From the NCBI GenBank assembly GCA_023399815.1, contig JAEWOJ010000112.1, positions 1 through 9,600 on the forward strand: a DNA stretch of 9,600 bases, given 5' to 3'. The stretch comes from Pseudomonadota bacterium. GTDB lineage: Bacteria; Pseudomonadota; Gammaproteobacteria; Xanthomonadales; Xanthomonadaceae. The notes under the pieces were generated by a model, which saw only the letters and a list, made by a program, of their open reading frames with translations, was not told the origin of the DNA and did no database searches. Both the position numbers and the translations under genes were made by a program. Below are positions 1-6,520 of this stretch, one piece after another. Position 1 is the first letter of the stretch; each line of letters starts with the position of its first letter.

Positions 1-67
1 CGCCAGTCGCGAGGGGCTTTGCCGGGAGAGCCCCTCGCGACTGGCGTCGCTCCTACACGCCCCTACA
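1..67. repeat. REP-like palindromic element with tandem 10-bp end repeat
   Basis: Bases 1-18 (CGCCAGTCGCGAGGGGCT) and 29-46 are perfect reverse complements around a 10-nt loop, giving an 18-bp GC-rich stem. Next to it, 48-57 (CGCTCCTACA) and 58-67 (CGCCCCTACA) are abutting direct repeats with one mismatch. On the minus strand they read as two GTAGG-type ends before the palindrome. This layout (GTAGGAGCGAC followed by a long imperfect or perfect hairpin) resembles dispersed REP/GTAG-type elements of xanthomonads and pseudomonads. It lies just downstream of the minus-strand phosphopantetheinyl transferase gene, whose TAG stop (63-65) falls inside one 10-bp repeat. It may act as a transcription terminator or 3'-end stabiliser. 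The element may continue beyond the left window edge. The hairpin is directly visible; the family name is inference. Confidence 0.75.
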
Positions 68-650
68 GGGGGTACCACGCCAGCGCGGCGCGGAAATCCG
101 CCGAGGCCTGCCATTCGTGCAGGTGCCAGCGCGCGGCCTCGCCCAGCCCGGGATCGCACCACGCCAGATGCAGGGCGCCGTCCGCGCCGGGAGCGAAGCG
201 CAGCTTGTGCAGGCCGAAGGAAATGCCGTGGCCGTGCGCCTTGAGCAGGGCTTCCTTGGCGCACCAGACGCGGAAGAACCAATGCTCGCGGTCGGCCTCG
301 TCCAGGCCGTCCAGCCAGGCGATCTCGTCGGGATGGAAAAAACGGGCTATCACCTGCCGCATCTGCCGGCGCGGGCGTTGCTGCTCCAGGTCCACGCCCA
401 GCCGGACGCGTTCGCCCAGCGCCACCAGCAGGTGGCCGCCGCTGTGGCTCCAGCCGGTGCCGTAATGCGCCAGTTCGCCGATCAGCCACGGCCGCCCGCG
501 TTCGTCGCGGGTCAGCGGCAGCGCCTGCGGCGTGCCGCCGAGTTCGGCCGCCAGCAGCTCGCGCGCCTGCGGCTCGCCGCGGGTGCCCGGCACGTGCGGC
601 AGCTGCCAGACTCGCACCTGCCCGAACCGCCAGGACTGGACCTGCGCCAT
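63..650 (-). CDS. Sfp-type 4'-phosphopantetheinyl transferase superfamily protein
   Basis: A 195-aa protein predicted to transfer 4'-phosphopantetheine from CoA to the conserved serine of acyl- or peptidyl-carrier proteins in the cytoplasm, making them active for fatty acid, polyketide or nonribosomal peptide synthesis. The family motifs are present: WSHSGG (about 67-72), GVDLE (85-89, Mg/CoA-binding acidic residues) and WCAKEALLKAHG (129-140, the W-x-x-K-E-x-x-x-K signature). It is a little shorter than Sfp or EntD (about 205-225 aa) but all core motifs are present. The ATG at 650 was chosen because the protein then begins MAQVQSW, a plausible start for the family. The same frame stays open far upstream but only as antisense of the next gene. 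The gene is divergent from the small membrane protein gene at 747, with 96 bp between them. Its carrier-protein partner is not in this window, so the substrate class is unknown. Confidence 0.88.
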   Translation of the reverse strand: MAQVQSWRFGQVRVWQLPHVPGTRGEPQARELLAAELGGTPQALPLTRDERGRPWLIGELAHYGTGWSHSGGHLLVALGERVRLGVDLEQQRPRRQMRQVIARFFHPDEIAWLDGLDEADREHWFFRVWCAKEALLKAHGHGISFGLHKLRFAPGADGALHLAWCDPGLGEAARWHLHEWQASADFRAALAWYPL

Positions 651-746
651 CAGCGCCCCGCCCTGGTCCACGGCCGCTTCACACCCGATCGTCTTGACTG
701 GGGCCCGCGCACCGCTCCGGGTGCATCGACGAAAGGAGACATCGGC

Positions 747-1001
747 ATGGGCATCATCGTCTGGTTGATCGTGGGTGGCGTCGTGGGCTGGCTGGCCAGC
801 ATCATCATGCGCCGCGACGCGCAGCAGGGCATCATCCTGAACATCGTGGTGGGCATCGTCGGCGCGATGATCGCCGGCTTCCTGTTCAGTGGCGGCAGCA
901 TCAACGGCGCGATCACGCTGCGCTCGTTCCTGCTCTCGCTGCTCGGCGCGGTGATCCTGCTGGGCATCGTCAACCTGTTCACGCGCAAGAGCATCCGGTA
1001 A
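747..1001 (+). CDS. GlsB/YeaQ/YmgE family small membrane protein
   Basis: An 84-aa, very hydrophobic protein with three likely membrane helices: about residues 2-20 (GIIVWLIVGGVVGWLASIIM), 27-48 (glycine-rich, IILNIVVGIVGAMIAGFLF) and 58-78. The N-terminal pattern of glycines around WL, followed by WLAS and a short charged turn (MRRDAQQG), is typical of the GlsB/YeaQ/YmgE transglycosylase-associated family. Many members are stress-induced inner-membrane proteins of unknown biochemical role. The start is well fixed by the Shine-Dalgarno AGGAG at 734-738, 8 nt before the ATG. The gene stands alone between divergent and convergent neighbours. A TTGACT at 694-699 could be a -35 element, but no convincing -10 at normal spacing was seen. 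Family assignment is confident; function is not established. Confidence 0.9.
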   Translation: MGIIVWLIVGGVVGWLASIIMRRDAQQGIILNIVVGIVGAMIAGFLFSGGSINGAITLRSFLLSLLGAVILLGIVNLFTRKSIR

Positions 1002-1089
1002 AGCCAGGAACTGGTGGGGAGGAGCCAGGAACGAGAGGAGGCCAAGGCCTCTGCTACCCGCTTTTACTGGTTCCTTTCCTGGTTCCTCT
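1002..1089. repeat. Convergent intergenic spacer with repeated CCAGGAA words and hairpins, possible bidirectional terminator
   Basis: The spacer between two convergent genes is built from a few repeated words. CCAGGAA occurs at 1004-1010 and 1025-1031. Its complement TTCCTGG lies at 1076-1082, so long hairpins can form. A perfect 6-bp palindrome GAGGCC-AA-GGCCTC sits at 1038-1051 inside the larger stem. The arrangement suits transcription termination from both sides. No long T tract follows on the plus strand; TTTT occurs at 1062-1065. The repeats are visible; the terminator role is inference. Confidence 0.45.
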
Positions 1090-1866
1090 TCACTCGTTCC
1101 CGGCCAGCTGCACCCACGCCGGCGCATGGTCGCTGGGACGGTCCCAGGTGCGCGGCGCGCGGTCGATGCCGGCGGCCAGCGCCTGCGGCTTCAATGCGTC
1201 GGACACCAGGGTCAGGTCGATGCGCAGGCCGAGGTCGCGGCGGAAGCCGGCGGCGCGGTAATCCCACCAGCTGAAGACTCCCGCCTCCTCGTTGTGCAGG
1301 CGGAAGCCGTCGTGCAGGCCCAGCTGCAGCAGCCTGTTCAGCGCGCCGCGCTCGGCGGTGGAGGTGAGGATGTGGTCGCCGTTCCACACCGCCGGGTCGT
1401 AGACGTCGCGGTCGTCCGGGGCGATGTTGAAATCGCCCAGCACCACCAGCTTCGGGTGTTTCTGTAGTTCGGCGGCGATCCAGTCGTGCACCGCTTCCAG
1501 CCAGCGCAGCTTGTAGGCGTACTTGTCGGTGCCCACGTCCTGGCCGTTGACCACGTACAGGTTGACCACGCGCACGCCGTTGACGGTGCCGGCGATCGCG
1601 CGCTTCTGTTCGTCGTCGAAACCGGGAATGCCGACCTGCACGTCCTCGATCGGGTCGCGCGCCAGCAGTGCCACGCCGTTGTAGGTCTTCTGCCCGGCGA
1701 ACACGTTGCGGTAGCCCAGTTCCAGCAGCCGCGTGTCGGGGAACCTGTGGTCTTCCAGCTTGGTTTCCTGGATGCCGACCACGTCGGGAGCGAAATCGGC
1801 CAGCCACTGTTCCAGGTGCGGCAGGCGGACATTGAGCGAATTGACGTTCCACGAGGCGATGCGCAT
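1090..1866 (-). CDS. xthA: Exodeoxyribonuclease III / class II AP endonuclease
   Basis: A 258-aa endonuclease/exonuclease/phosphatase-fold enzyme for base excision repair. It cleaves DNA 5' to abasic sites and removes nucleotides and blocked ends from the 3' side. Catalytic residues can be followed through the chain: N7 in SWNVNS, E34 in QETK, Y104 in the NLYVVNGQ stretch, D145 and N147 in GDFN, D217 in RIDLTL, and D246-H247 in the C-terminal SDHAP. Length fits the family (E. coli enzyme 268 aa). The frame stays open to an ATG at 1941, but the extra 25 residues do not resemble the family. MRIASWNVNS at 1866 is the standard N-terminus, so 1866 is taken as the start even though no strong ribosome-binding site precedes it. 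The gene lies downstream of, and on the same strand as, the ModE-type regulator, 159 bp apart. No functional link is expected. The paralogue type within the family (XthA versus ExoA-like) was not resolved. Confidence 0.93.
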   Translation of the reverse strand: MRIASWNVNSLNVRLPHLEQWLADFAPDVVGIQETKLEDHRFPDTRLLELGYRNVFAGQKTYNGVALLARDPIEDVQVGIPGFDDEQKRAIAGTVNGVRVVNLYVVNGQDVGTDKYAYKLRWLEAVHDWIAAELQKHPKLVVLGDFNIAPDDRDVYDPAVWNGDHILTSTAERGALNRLLQLGLHDGFRLHNEEAGVFSWWDYRAAGFRRDLGLRIDLTLVSDALKPQALAAGIDRAPRTWDRPSDHAPAWVQLAGNE

Positions 1867-2025
1867 ATGGCGCGCATCGTACTGGTTTTTGCCGGACCAG
1901 CAGTAGCCTTCGCATGAGCGGGTGGTTGAACGACGACGCATCCTCCGATCATGGCCGGCCCATTGCAGCGGGATGCAGGTCCGTTCGAGCCTGGCGCCCG
2001 GCCGGACCCGGAACGTCTCTCGCGC

Positions 2026-2841
2026 TCAGTGAGGCACGCCGACGATCACGCTGGACGCCTTGAACAGGACCGTGGCGCGGACGCCCTGTTCCAGGCCCAG
2101 GGCCTGCGTGCTTTCGCGCGTGATGATCGCCACCATGCTGCAGCCGTTGCCCAGGTCCACGACCACCTCGTCGTTCACCGCGCCGCGGCTGATGCGGCTG
2201 ACGCTGCCGGTGAAGCAGTTGCGCGCCGAATAGCGCGCGCCTTCCACGTCGTTGGCGACGATCACCGACGAGGCCTTGACCAGCGCGAATGCCGGCGCGC
2301 CCACCTCCAGCCCGAGGCTGCGCACGCTGTCGTGGGTGATGGTGGCCACGACCTGCAGGCCCGAGGCCACTTCCAGCTGGATCTCGTCGTTGACCGCGCC
2401 CGGCACGATGCCGCGGACGTGCCCATGGAACTGGTTGCGCGCGCTGGTAACCATGCCGATCCTCCGTATCAGGGTCAGGTCGTCGCCCAGGCCCGGTTGG
2501 GCCTGCAGGGATTGCAGGAAGAAGCGGTGCTCGCGTTCGAGCTGCTCGAAATGGCGGATCAGCTGGCGGCCGCGGTCGGTGAGCCGGGCACCGCCGCCAC
2601 CGCGTCCGCCCACGGTGCGCTCGACCAGCGGCTCGCCGGCGGCGGTGTTCATCGCGTCCACCGCGTCCCAGGCGTTCTTGTAGGTCATGCCCATGCGCCT
2701 GGCGGCCTGGCTGATCGAGCCGCAGGCATCGATCAGGCCCAGCAGGGCGAAACGGCCCCTGCCGCCCAGGCTCTGCCCGGCCACGCTCAGCCACAGGTGG
2801 CCGTGGGGCTCGACGGGGGCGGAGGGAGGGGTATCGGCCAT
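2026..2841 (-). CDS. modE: ModE-type molybdenum-dependent transcriptional regulator
   Basis: A 271-aa cytoplasmic DNA-binding protein, close to the 262 aa of E. coli ModE. Residues about 28-98 form the LysR-like winged helix of ModE, with the diagnostic string GSISQAARRMGMTYKNAWDA (41-60) and the glycine-rich wing GGRGGGGARLT (78-88). Two Mop/TOBE domains follow, each starting with the SARN signature (133-136 and 205-208) and ending with a K-A-S-S-V-I-V strand (189-195 and 261-267). In the family these bind molybdate or tungstate and switch the dimer to its DNA-binding form. The ATG at 2841 is the only reasonable start: no ATG, GTG or TTG gives a family-like extension upstream, and its ribosome-binding site is weak. 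The gene is divergent from the TonB-receptor operon, and an operator-like inverted repeat lies between them, 78 bp from its own start. It is therefore likely to control that operon and perhaps itself. The second signature reads SARNCF rather than SARNQ, a small deviation. Confidence 0.93.
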   Translation of the reverse strand: MADTPPSAPVEPHGHLWLSVAGQSLGGRGRFALLGLIDACGSISQAARRMGMTYKNAWDAVDAMNTAAGEPLVERTVGGRGGGGARLTDRGRQLIRHFEQLEREHRFFLQSLQAQPGLGDDLTLIRRIGMVTSARNQFHGHVRGIVPGAVNDEIQLEVASGLQVVATITHDSVRSLGLEVGAPAFALVKASSVIVANDVEGARYSARNCFTGSVSRISRGAVNDEVVVDLGNGCSMVAIITRESTQALGLEQGVRATVLFKASSVIVGVPH

Positions 2842-2919
2842 GTCGCGGCTGCTCGTCCTGCGGGAGATGGCAGTGTACGGCGCGGCTTCCCGCGCCGTAG
2901 CCGCCCATGGCCCGGCCAT

Positions 2920-2943
2920 CGCTATATCATCCTGGATATAACG
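2920..2943. promoter_or_regulatory. Putative ModE operator (Mo-box) in the divergent promoter region
   Basis: CGCTATATC (2920-2928) and GATATAACG (2935-2943) are 9-bp inverted arms with one mismatch around a 6-nt spacer. From established knowledge, ModE binding sites have the form CGnTATATA-N6-TATATAnCG, or TATAT-N7-TAyAT. This site fits in arm sequence, spacing and total length (24 bp). It is an AT-rich island in very GC-rich DNA. It lies 18 bp before the start codon of the TonB receptor and overlaps the likely -10 regions (TATATC at 2923-2928 or TATAAC at 2937-2942). Bound ModE would therefore block the operon promoter when molybdate is plentiful. Repression is inferred from position. Confidence 0.82.
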
Positions 2944-2961
2944 ACACCGAGGACCGCGAAA

Positions 2962-4941
2962 ATGCGCACCCGCTCCGTCCTGGCCCTGTCTTCCCTGCTC
3001 CTGCCACCGCTGCCGGCCATCGCCGACGACGCCCCGCCCTCCACGCCGGTGTTCACCCTGGGCAGCGTCGACGTCCATGCCAAGCGCGACGGTTCGGCCA
3101 CCGTCGCCGAGCGCACGCTGGACGCCGAGCGCATCCAGCAGCTGGACCGCGATACCGTCGGCGAGGCGGTCAGCGTGCTGGCCGGCGCGAGCCTGGCGCG
3201 CAACGCCCGCAACGAGGACCTGGTCTACCTGCGCGGCTTCGACCCGCGCCAGGTGCCGGTATTCCTCGACGGCATCCCGCTGTACGTCCCCTATGACGGC
3301 TACGTGGACTTCGGCCGCTTCACCACCTTCGACCTGGCGCAGATCCAGGTCGCCAGCGGCGCCGCCTCGCTGCTGTACGGGCCGAACATCCTCGGCGGCG
3401 CGATCAACCTGGTCAGCCGCCGTCCCGAGCGGCCGTTCGAGGGCAACCTGCGCCTGGGCATCGCCGACGGCGGCGAGCGCAAGGCCGCGGTGAACCTGGG
3501 CGGCCGCCAGGGCGACTGGTACTACCAGTTCGGCTGGTCGCTGCTGAAGGCCGACGACTTCCCGCTGCCCGACGGCTTCCGCGACTACAAGAGCGTGCCC
3601 ACCGATACCGGCGACGCGCGCCGCAACGCCGACCGCGACGACCGCCGCCTGTCGTTCAAGCTCGGCTACACCCCGCGCGAGGGCGACGAATACGCCATCG
3701 GCTACGTGCGCCAGGACGGTGAGAAGGGCAACCCGGTGTACACCGGCACCGCGCGCAGCGGCATCCGCTACTGGCGCTGGCCGTGGTGGGACAAGGACAG
3801 CCTGTACGTCATCGGCAACACCCGGCTGGGCCAGCACACCACGCTGCGCACCCGCGTGTACCGCGACACCTACAGCAACGGCCTGAGCGCCTACAGCGAC
3901 GGCAGCTACCAGGTCGAGCTGGACAACACCAGCTTCCCCAGCGTCTACGACGACCGCACCGTCGGCGGCTCGGCGACCCTGGCCAACACCGCGCTGGACC
4001 GCCACGAGCTGCAGCTGGCCGTCCACTACAAGGACGACCGGCACACCGACCGCAACCCGAACTCGCCGACCAAGGACTACCGCGACGTCACCACTTCGGT
4101 GGCGGTGGAGGACCGCTTCGCGCTGAGCCGGGCCTCGCACCTGCGCTTCGGCCTCGGCCACGACCGCCGCGAGGCCAGGCGCGTCTACGACTGGCCCACC
4201 GGCAGCGCCGACGCCACCAACGCCGTGCTCGAATACGTGCAGCAGCTGGCGCCGGACCGGCAGTGGTACGCCAGCGCCGCGCGCCGCACCCGTTTCCCGA
4301 CCATCAAGGACCGCTATTCCGCGCGCCTGGGCGCGGCGCTGCCGAACCCGGACCTCGCGCCGGAGCACGCCACCCACTTCGAACTCGGCCTGCGCGGCCG
4401 CTGGTGGGAAGGCGGCCAGGTGCAGGCGGCGGTGTTCCACAGCCTGATCGACGACCTGATCCAGAACGAAGTGGTCGCCTCCACCGCCTGCGGCGGCAGC
4501 ACCTGCAACCGCGCGCAGAACATCGGCCGCGCCCGCCACGTCGGCGCCGAGCTGGGCCTGCAACAGCAGCTGGGCGAGGACTGGGACCTGCAGGGCAGCT
4601 ACGCCTGGCTGCGCCGCACCAACCTGGCGGACCGCAGCGTGGCCCTGCTCGACAGCCCCCGCCAGCGCCTGTTCCTGGCGCTGGGCTGGGCCGCGCTGCC
4701 GCAGCTGCGCCTGCAGGCCACGCTGGAGGCCGAGCAGGGCCGCAAGGTCAGCTACACGCCGGTACGCGACCTGCCCGGCTACGGCGCGGTCGGCCTGAAG
4801 GCGAGCTGGATGCCGCGCGACGGGCTGGGGCTGGACCTGGGCGTCCGCAACGTCGGCGACAAATGGTATGAACTGGCCGACGGCTATCCGATGCCCGGCC
4901 GCACCTGGTTCGCCAACGCCAACTGGAGATTCCGAGCATGA
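2962..4941 (+). CDS. TonB-dependent outer-membrane receptor, probably for molybdenum/tungsten or its chelate
   Basis: A 659-aa receptor with a signal peptide (about 1-21, cleavage after AIA), a TonB-box-like segment near VFTLGSVDV (30-38), and a plug domain. The plug contains VYLRGFDPRQVPVFLDGIPL and ends near LLYGPNILGGAINLVSRRP. A 22-strand-type beta-barrel follows to the C-terminus. It should use the proton motive force, through TonB-ExbBD, to bring a scarce ligand into the periplasm. A tryptophan-rich loop (YWRWPWWDK) and a cysteine pair (CGGSTC) lie in predicted extracellular loops. The ATG at 2962 has GAGGA at 2949-2953 with 8-nt spacing and gives a proper signal peptide; the frame upstream is antisense to the regulator and is not used. 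The barrel ends WRFRA rather than in the usual terminal aromatic, and the last bases overlap the next gene by 4 nt. Substrate is inferred from the ModE box and neighbours; a ferric siderophore or cobalamin cannot be excluded by sequence alone. Confidence 0.9.
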   Translation: MRTRSVLALSSLLLPPLPAIADDAPPSTPVFTLGSVDVHAKRDGSATVAERTLDAERIQQLDRDTVGEAVSVLAGASLARNARNEDLVYLRGFDPRQVPVFLDGIPLYVPYDGYVDFGRFTTFDLAQIQVASGAASLLYGPNILGGAINLVSRRPERPFEGNLRLGIADGGERKAAVNLGGRQGDWYYQFGWSLLKADDFPLPDGFRDYKSVPTDTGDARRNADRDDRRLSFKLGYTPREGDEYAIGYVRQDGEKGNPVYTGTARSGIRYWRWPWWDKDSLYVIGNTRLGQHTTLRTRVYRDTYSNGLSAYSDGSYQVELDNTSFPSVYDDRTVGGSATLANTALDRHELQLAVHYKDDRHTDRNPNSPTKDYRDVTTSVAVEDRFALSRASHLRFGLGHDRREARRVYDWPTGSADATNAVLEYVQQLAPDRQWYASAARRTRFPTIKDRYSARLGAALPNPDLAPEHATHFELGLRGRWWEGGQVQAAVFHSLIDDLIQNEVVASTACGGSTCNRAQNIGRARHVGAELGLQQQLGEDWDLQGSYAWLRRTNLADRSVALLDSPRQRLFLALGWAALPQLRLQATLEAEQGRKVSYTPVRDLPGYGAVGLKASWMPRDGLGLDLGVRNVGDKWYELADGYPMPGRTWFANANWRFRA

Positions 4942-5483
4942 CCGAGCCCGCCTCCGTCCGCATCGCCGCCGTGGTCCACGACGCCCTGGACGAACCGGAC
5001 CCAGACGCGGTGCTGGCCGCCTTCGCCGCGCGGCAGCTGGCCGCCGGCCACCGCGTGCGTGGCCTGGTGGCGTTGCCGCACGTGCCCACGCCCACCGGCA
5101 AGCGCATGGCGCTGATGGACGTGGCCGACCCCGGTTCGCGCTATCCGATCAGCCAGGCGCTGGGGCCGGCCGCCTGCGGCTGCAACCTGGACCCGCGCGG
5201 CATCGCCGACGCCAGCATGGTGCTGCGGCGGGCATTGCGGGAGCCGGCCGAACTGGCCGTCGCCAACCGCTTCGGCACGCTGGAATCGCACGGGCAGGGC
5301 CTGGTCGACGAACTGCTGGCGCTGATGCTGGCCGGCATCCCGCTGCTGATCGTGGTGAACGCGCGCTACCTGGACGCCTGGCGCGATTTCACCGGCGGGC
5401 TGGCGCAGGAACTGCCGCCCCGGGACGAGGCGCTGCAGCGATGGTGGGACAACTGCCGCGCCACCCGGGCGGTGGCGGCATGA
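4938..5483 (+). CDS. DUF2478 domain protein of a molybdenum-transport type operon
   Basis: A 181-aa soluble protein without signal peptide or membrane segment. It has the features of DUF2478: an N-terminal strand IAAVVHDALDEPD (9-21), a helix, GLVALPHVPT, then MALMDVADPGSRYPISQALG (57-76), the Cys-containing GCNLDP (81-86), NRFGTLE (110-116), a hydrophobic strand GIPLLIVV, and a C-terminal segment with several tryptophans. The fold is thought to resemble P-loop NTPases of the NTPase/MobB type, but I see no intact GxxxxGK[ST] here, so nucleotide binding is doubtful. Members are often found with molybdenum transport genes, which agrees with this operon. Both ends overlap their neighbours by 4 nt (ATGA). 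Its biochemical role is unknown; metal or cofactor handling in the cytoplasm is a reasonable guess only. Confidence 0.82.
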   Translation: MTEPASVRIAAVVHDALDEPDPDAVLAAFAARQLAAGHRVRGLVALPHVPTPTGKRMALMDVADPGSRYPISQALGPAACGCNLDPRGIADASMVLRRALREPAELAVANRFGTLESHGQGLVDELLALMLAGIPLLIVVNARYLDAWRDFTGGLAQELPPRDEALQRWWDNCRATRAVAA

Positions 5484-6520
5484 AGCGCCGCGCCCTGTTG
5501 CAGATGCTCGCGCTGGCGCCGGTGCTGGCGGCGGGCAACGGCCTGGTGCAGGCGATGCCGGCGCAGCGCGTACTGCGCCTGGGAGCGCCCGCGGGTACGC
5601 CCAGGCGGGTATTCGCGGCCGGCCCGCCGGCCGCGGTGCTGATCGCCGCGCTGGCGCCGGAACGCCTGCTGGGCTGGCCGATGCGGGTGTCGCCCGAAGC
5701 GCTGGACCAGCTGCCCGCGCCGCTGCGTTCGCTGCCGGTGATCGGCCGCCTGGCGGGTCGGGGCAGCACGGTGAGCCTGGAGCGGCTGCTCGCGATGCAG
5801 CCGGACCTGGTGCTGGATGCCGGCGACTTCGACGACAACTACCGTTCCTCCGCCGAACGGGTCTGGCAGCAGACCGGCATTCCCATCGAACTGGTGGCCG
5901 GGCGCTTGCCCGACCACCCGGCCCAGCTGCGCCATGTCGGCCGGCTGCTCGGCGTGGCCGCGCGCGGCGAAGCGCTGGCGCAGGCCGCCGAGGCGCAGCT
6001 GGCGCTGGTCGACGAGGTGCTGGCCGCGCGCCCGGTCGATACGCGGCCGACGGTGTACTACGGCCGTGGCAGCGATGGCCTGGAAAGCGGCCTGGCCGGT
6101 TCGATCAACACCGAGGTCATCGCGTTCTGCGGCGGCCGCAACGTCGCCGCCGCGGCCGGCAGCGGCGGCCTGGCGCGGGTCTCGATGGAGCAGCTGCTGG
6201 CCTGGGACCCGGACGTGGTCCTGACCCAGGACGCGGCCTTCGCTGCCGGCGCGCCGCAGGACCCGCGCTGGCGCAGCCTGCGCGCGGTGCGCGAGGGGCG
6301 CCTGTACTGCGCGCCCACGCTGCCGTTCGGCTGGCTCGACGGCCCGCCGGGAATCAACCGCCTGCCGGGGCTGGCGTGGCTGCTGGCGCGGCTGCATCCG
6401 GGCGCGGTCCCGGCGCTGGCGCCCGCCGCGCTGCGCGCCCGCATCGACGATCTCTACCGCCTGCTGTGGGGCCAGTGGCTGCCGGCGGACATCGCGCGCG
6501 CGCTGGAACACGCACGGTGA
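5480..6520 (+). CDS. Class III periplasmic substrate-binding protein of a FecCD-type ABC transporter (MolA/BtuF-like)
   Basis: A 346-aa binding protein that should capture the ligand released by the outer-membrane receptor and deliver it to the permease. It has an N-terminal signal peptide (MKRRALLQMLALAPVLAAG, cleavage after about residue 25). The RR pair at 3-4 suggests possible Tat export. There is no lipobox cysteine, so it is probably soluble. Two lobes joined by a long helix are expected for cluster A-II/class III binding proteins. Recognisable stretches are SLERLLAMQPDLVLDAG, the linker helix region near RHVGRLLGVAARGEALAQAA, and YYGRGSDGLESGLAG with FCGGRNVA. The late PFGWLDGPPGINRL (282-295) is shared, as I recall it, with MolA-like and archaeal molybdate or iron-chelate binders. 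The start codon overlaps the preceding stop (ATGA). The ligand (free molybdate, tungstate or a chelate) is not determined by the sequence. Confidence 0.88.
   Translation: MKRRALLQMLALAPVLAAGNGLVQAMPAQRVLRLGAPAGTPRRVFAAGPPAAVLIAALAPERLLGWPMRVSPEALDQLPAPLRSLPVIGRLAGRGSTVSLERLLAMQPDLVLDAGDFDDNYRSSAERVWQQTGIPIELVAGRLPDHPAQLRHVGRLLGVAARGEALAQAAEAQLALVDEVLAARPVDTRPTVYYGRGSDGLESGLAGSINTEVIAFCGGRNVAAAAGSGGLARVSMEQLLAWDPDVVLTQDAAFAAGAPQDPRWRSLRAVREGRLYCAPTLPFGWLDGPPGINRLPGLAWLLARLHPGAVPALAPAALRARIDDLYRLLWGQWLPADIARALEHAR

Noticed and set aside
651..1127. Extension of the phosphopantetheinyl transferase frame to 354 codons
   Set aside because: The extra part is D/H/Q-rich antisense of the GlsB-type gene and has no family similarity; the enzyme is complete from 650.
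1867..1941. Longer exonuclease III start at 1941
   Set aside because: The 25 extra residues do not match the family, whose members begin M-[KR]-I-x-S-W-N.
1978..2008. GGTCCG...CGGACC inverted repeat after the regulator gene as a terminator
   Set aside because: Only 6-bp arms with a long, imperfect interior and no T tract; too weak to call.
1951..2961. Long in-frame extension upstream of the TonB receptor (996-codon frame)
   Set aside because: It is antisense to the ModE-type gene and crosses the operator. The ATG at 2962 has a good ribosome-binding site and is followed by a proper signal peptide.
2842..4563. N-terminal extension of the regulator frame to 845 codons
   Set aside because: This part is antisense to the receptor gene and reads as low-complexity A/V/R-rich sequence typical of shadow frames in GC-rich DNA. 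ModE homology starts right after the ATG at 2841.
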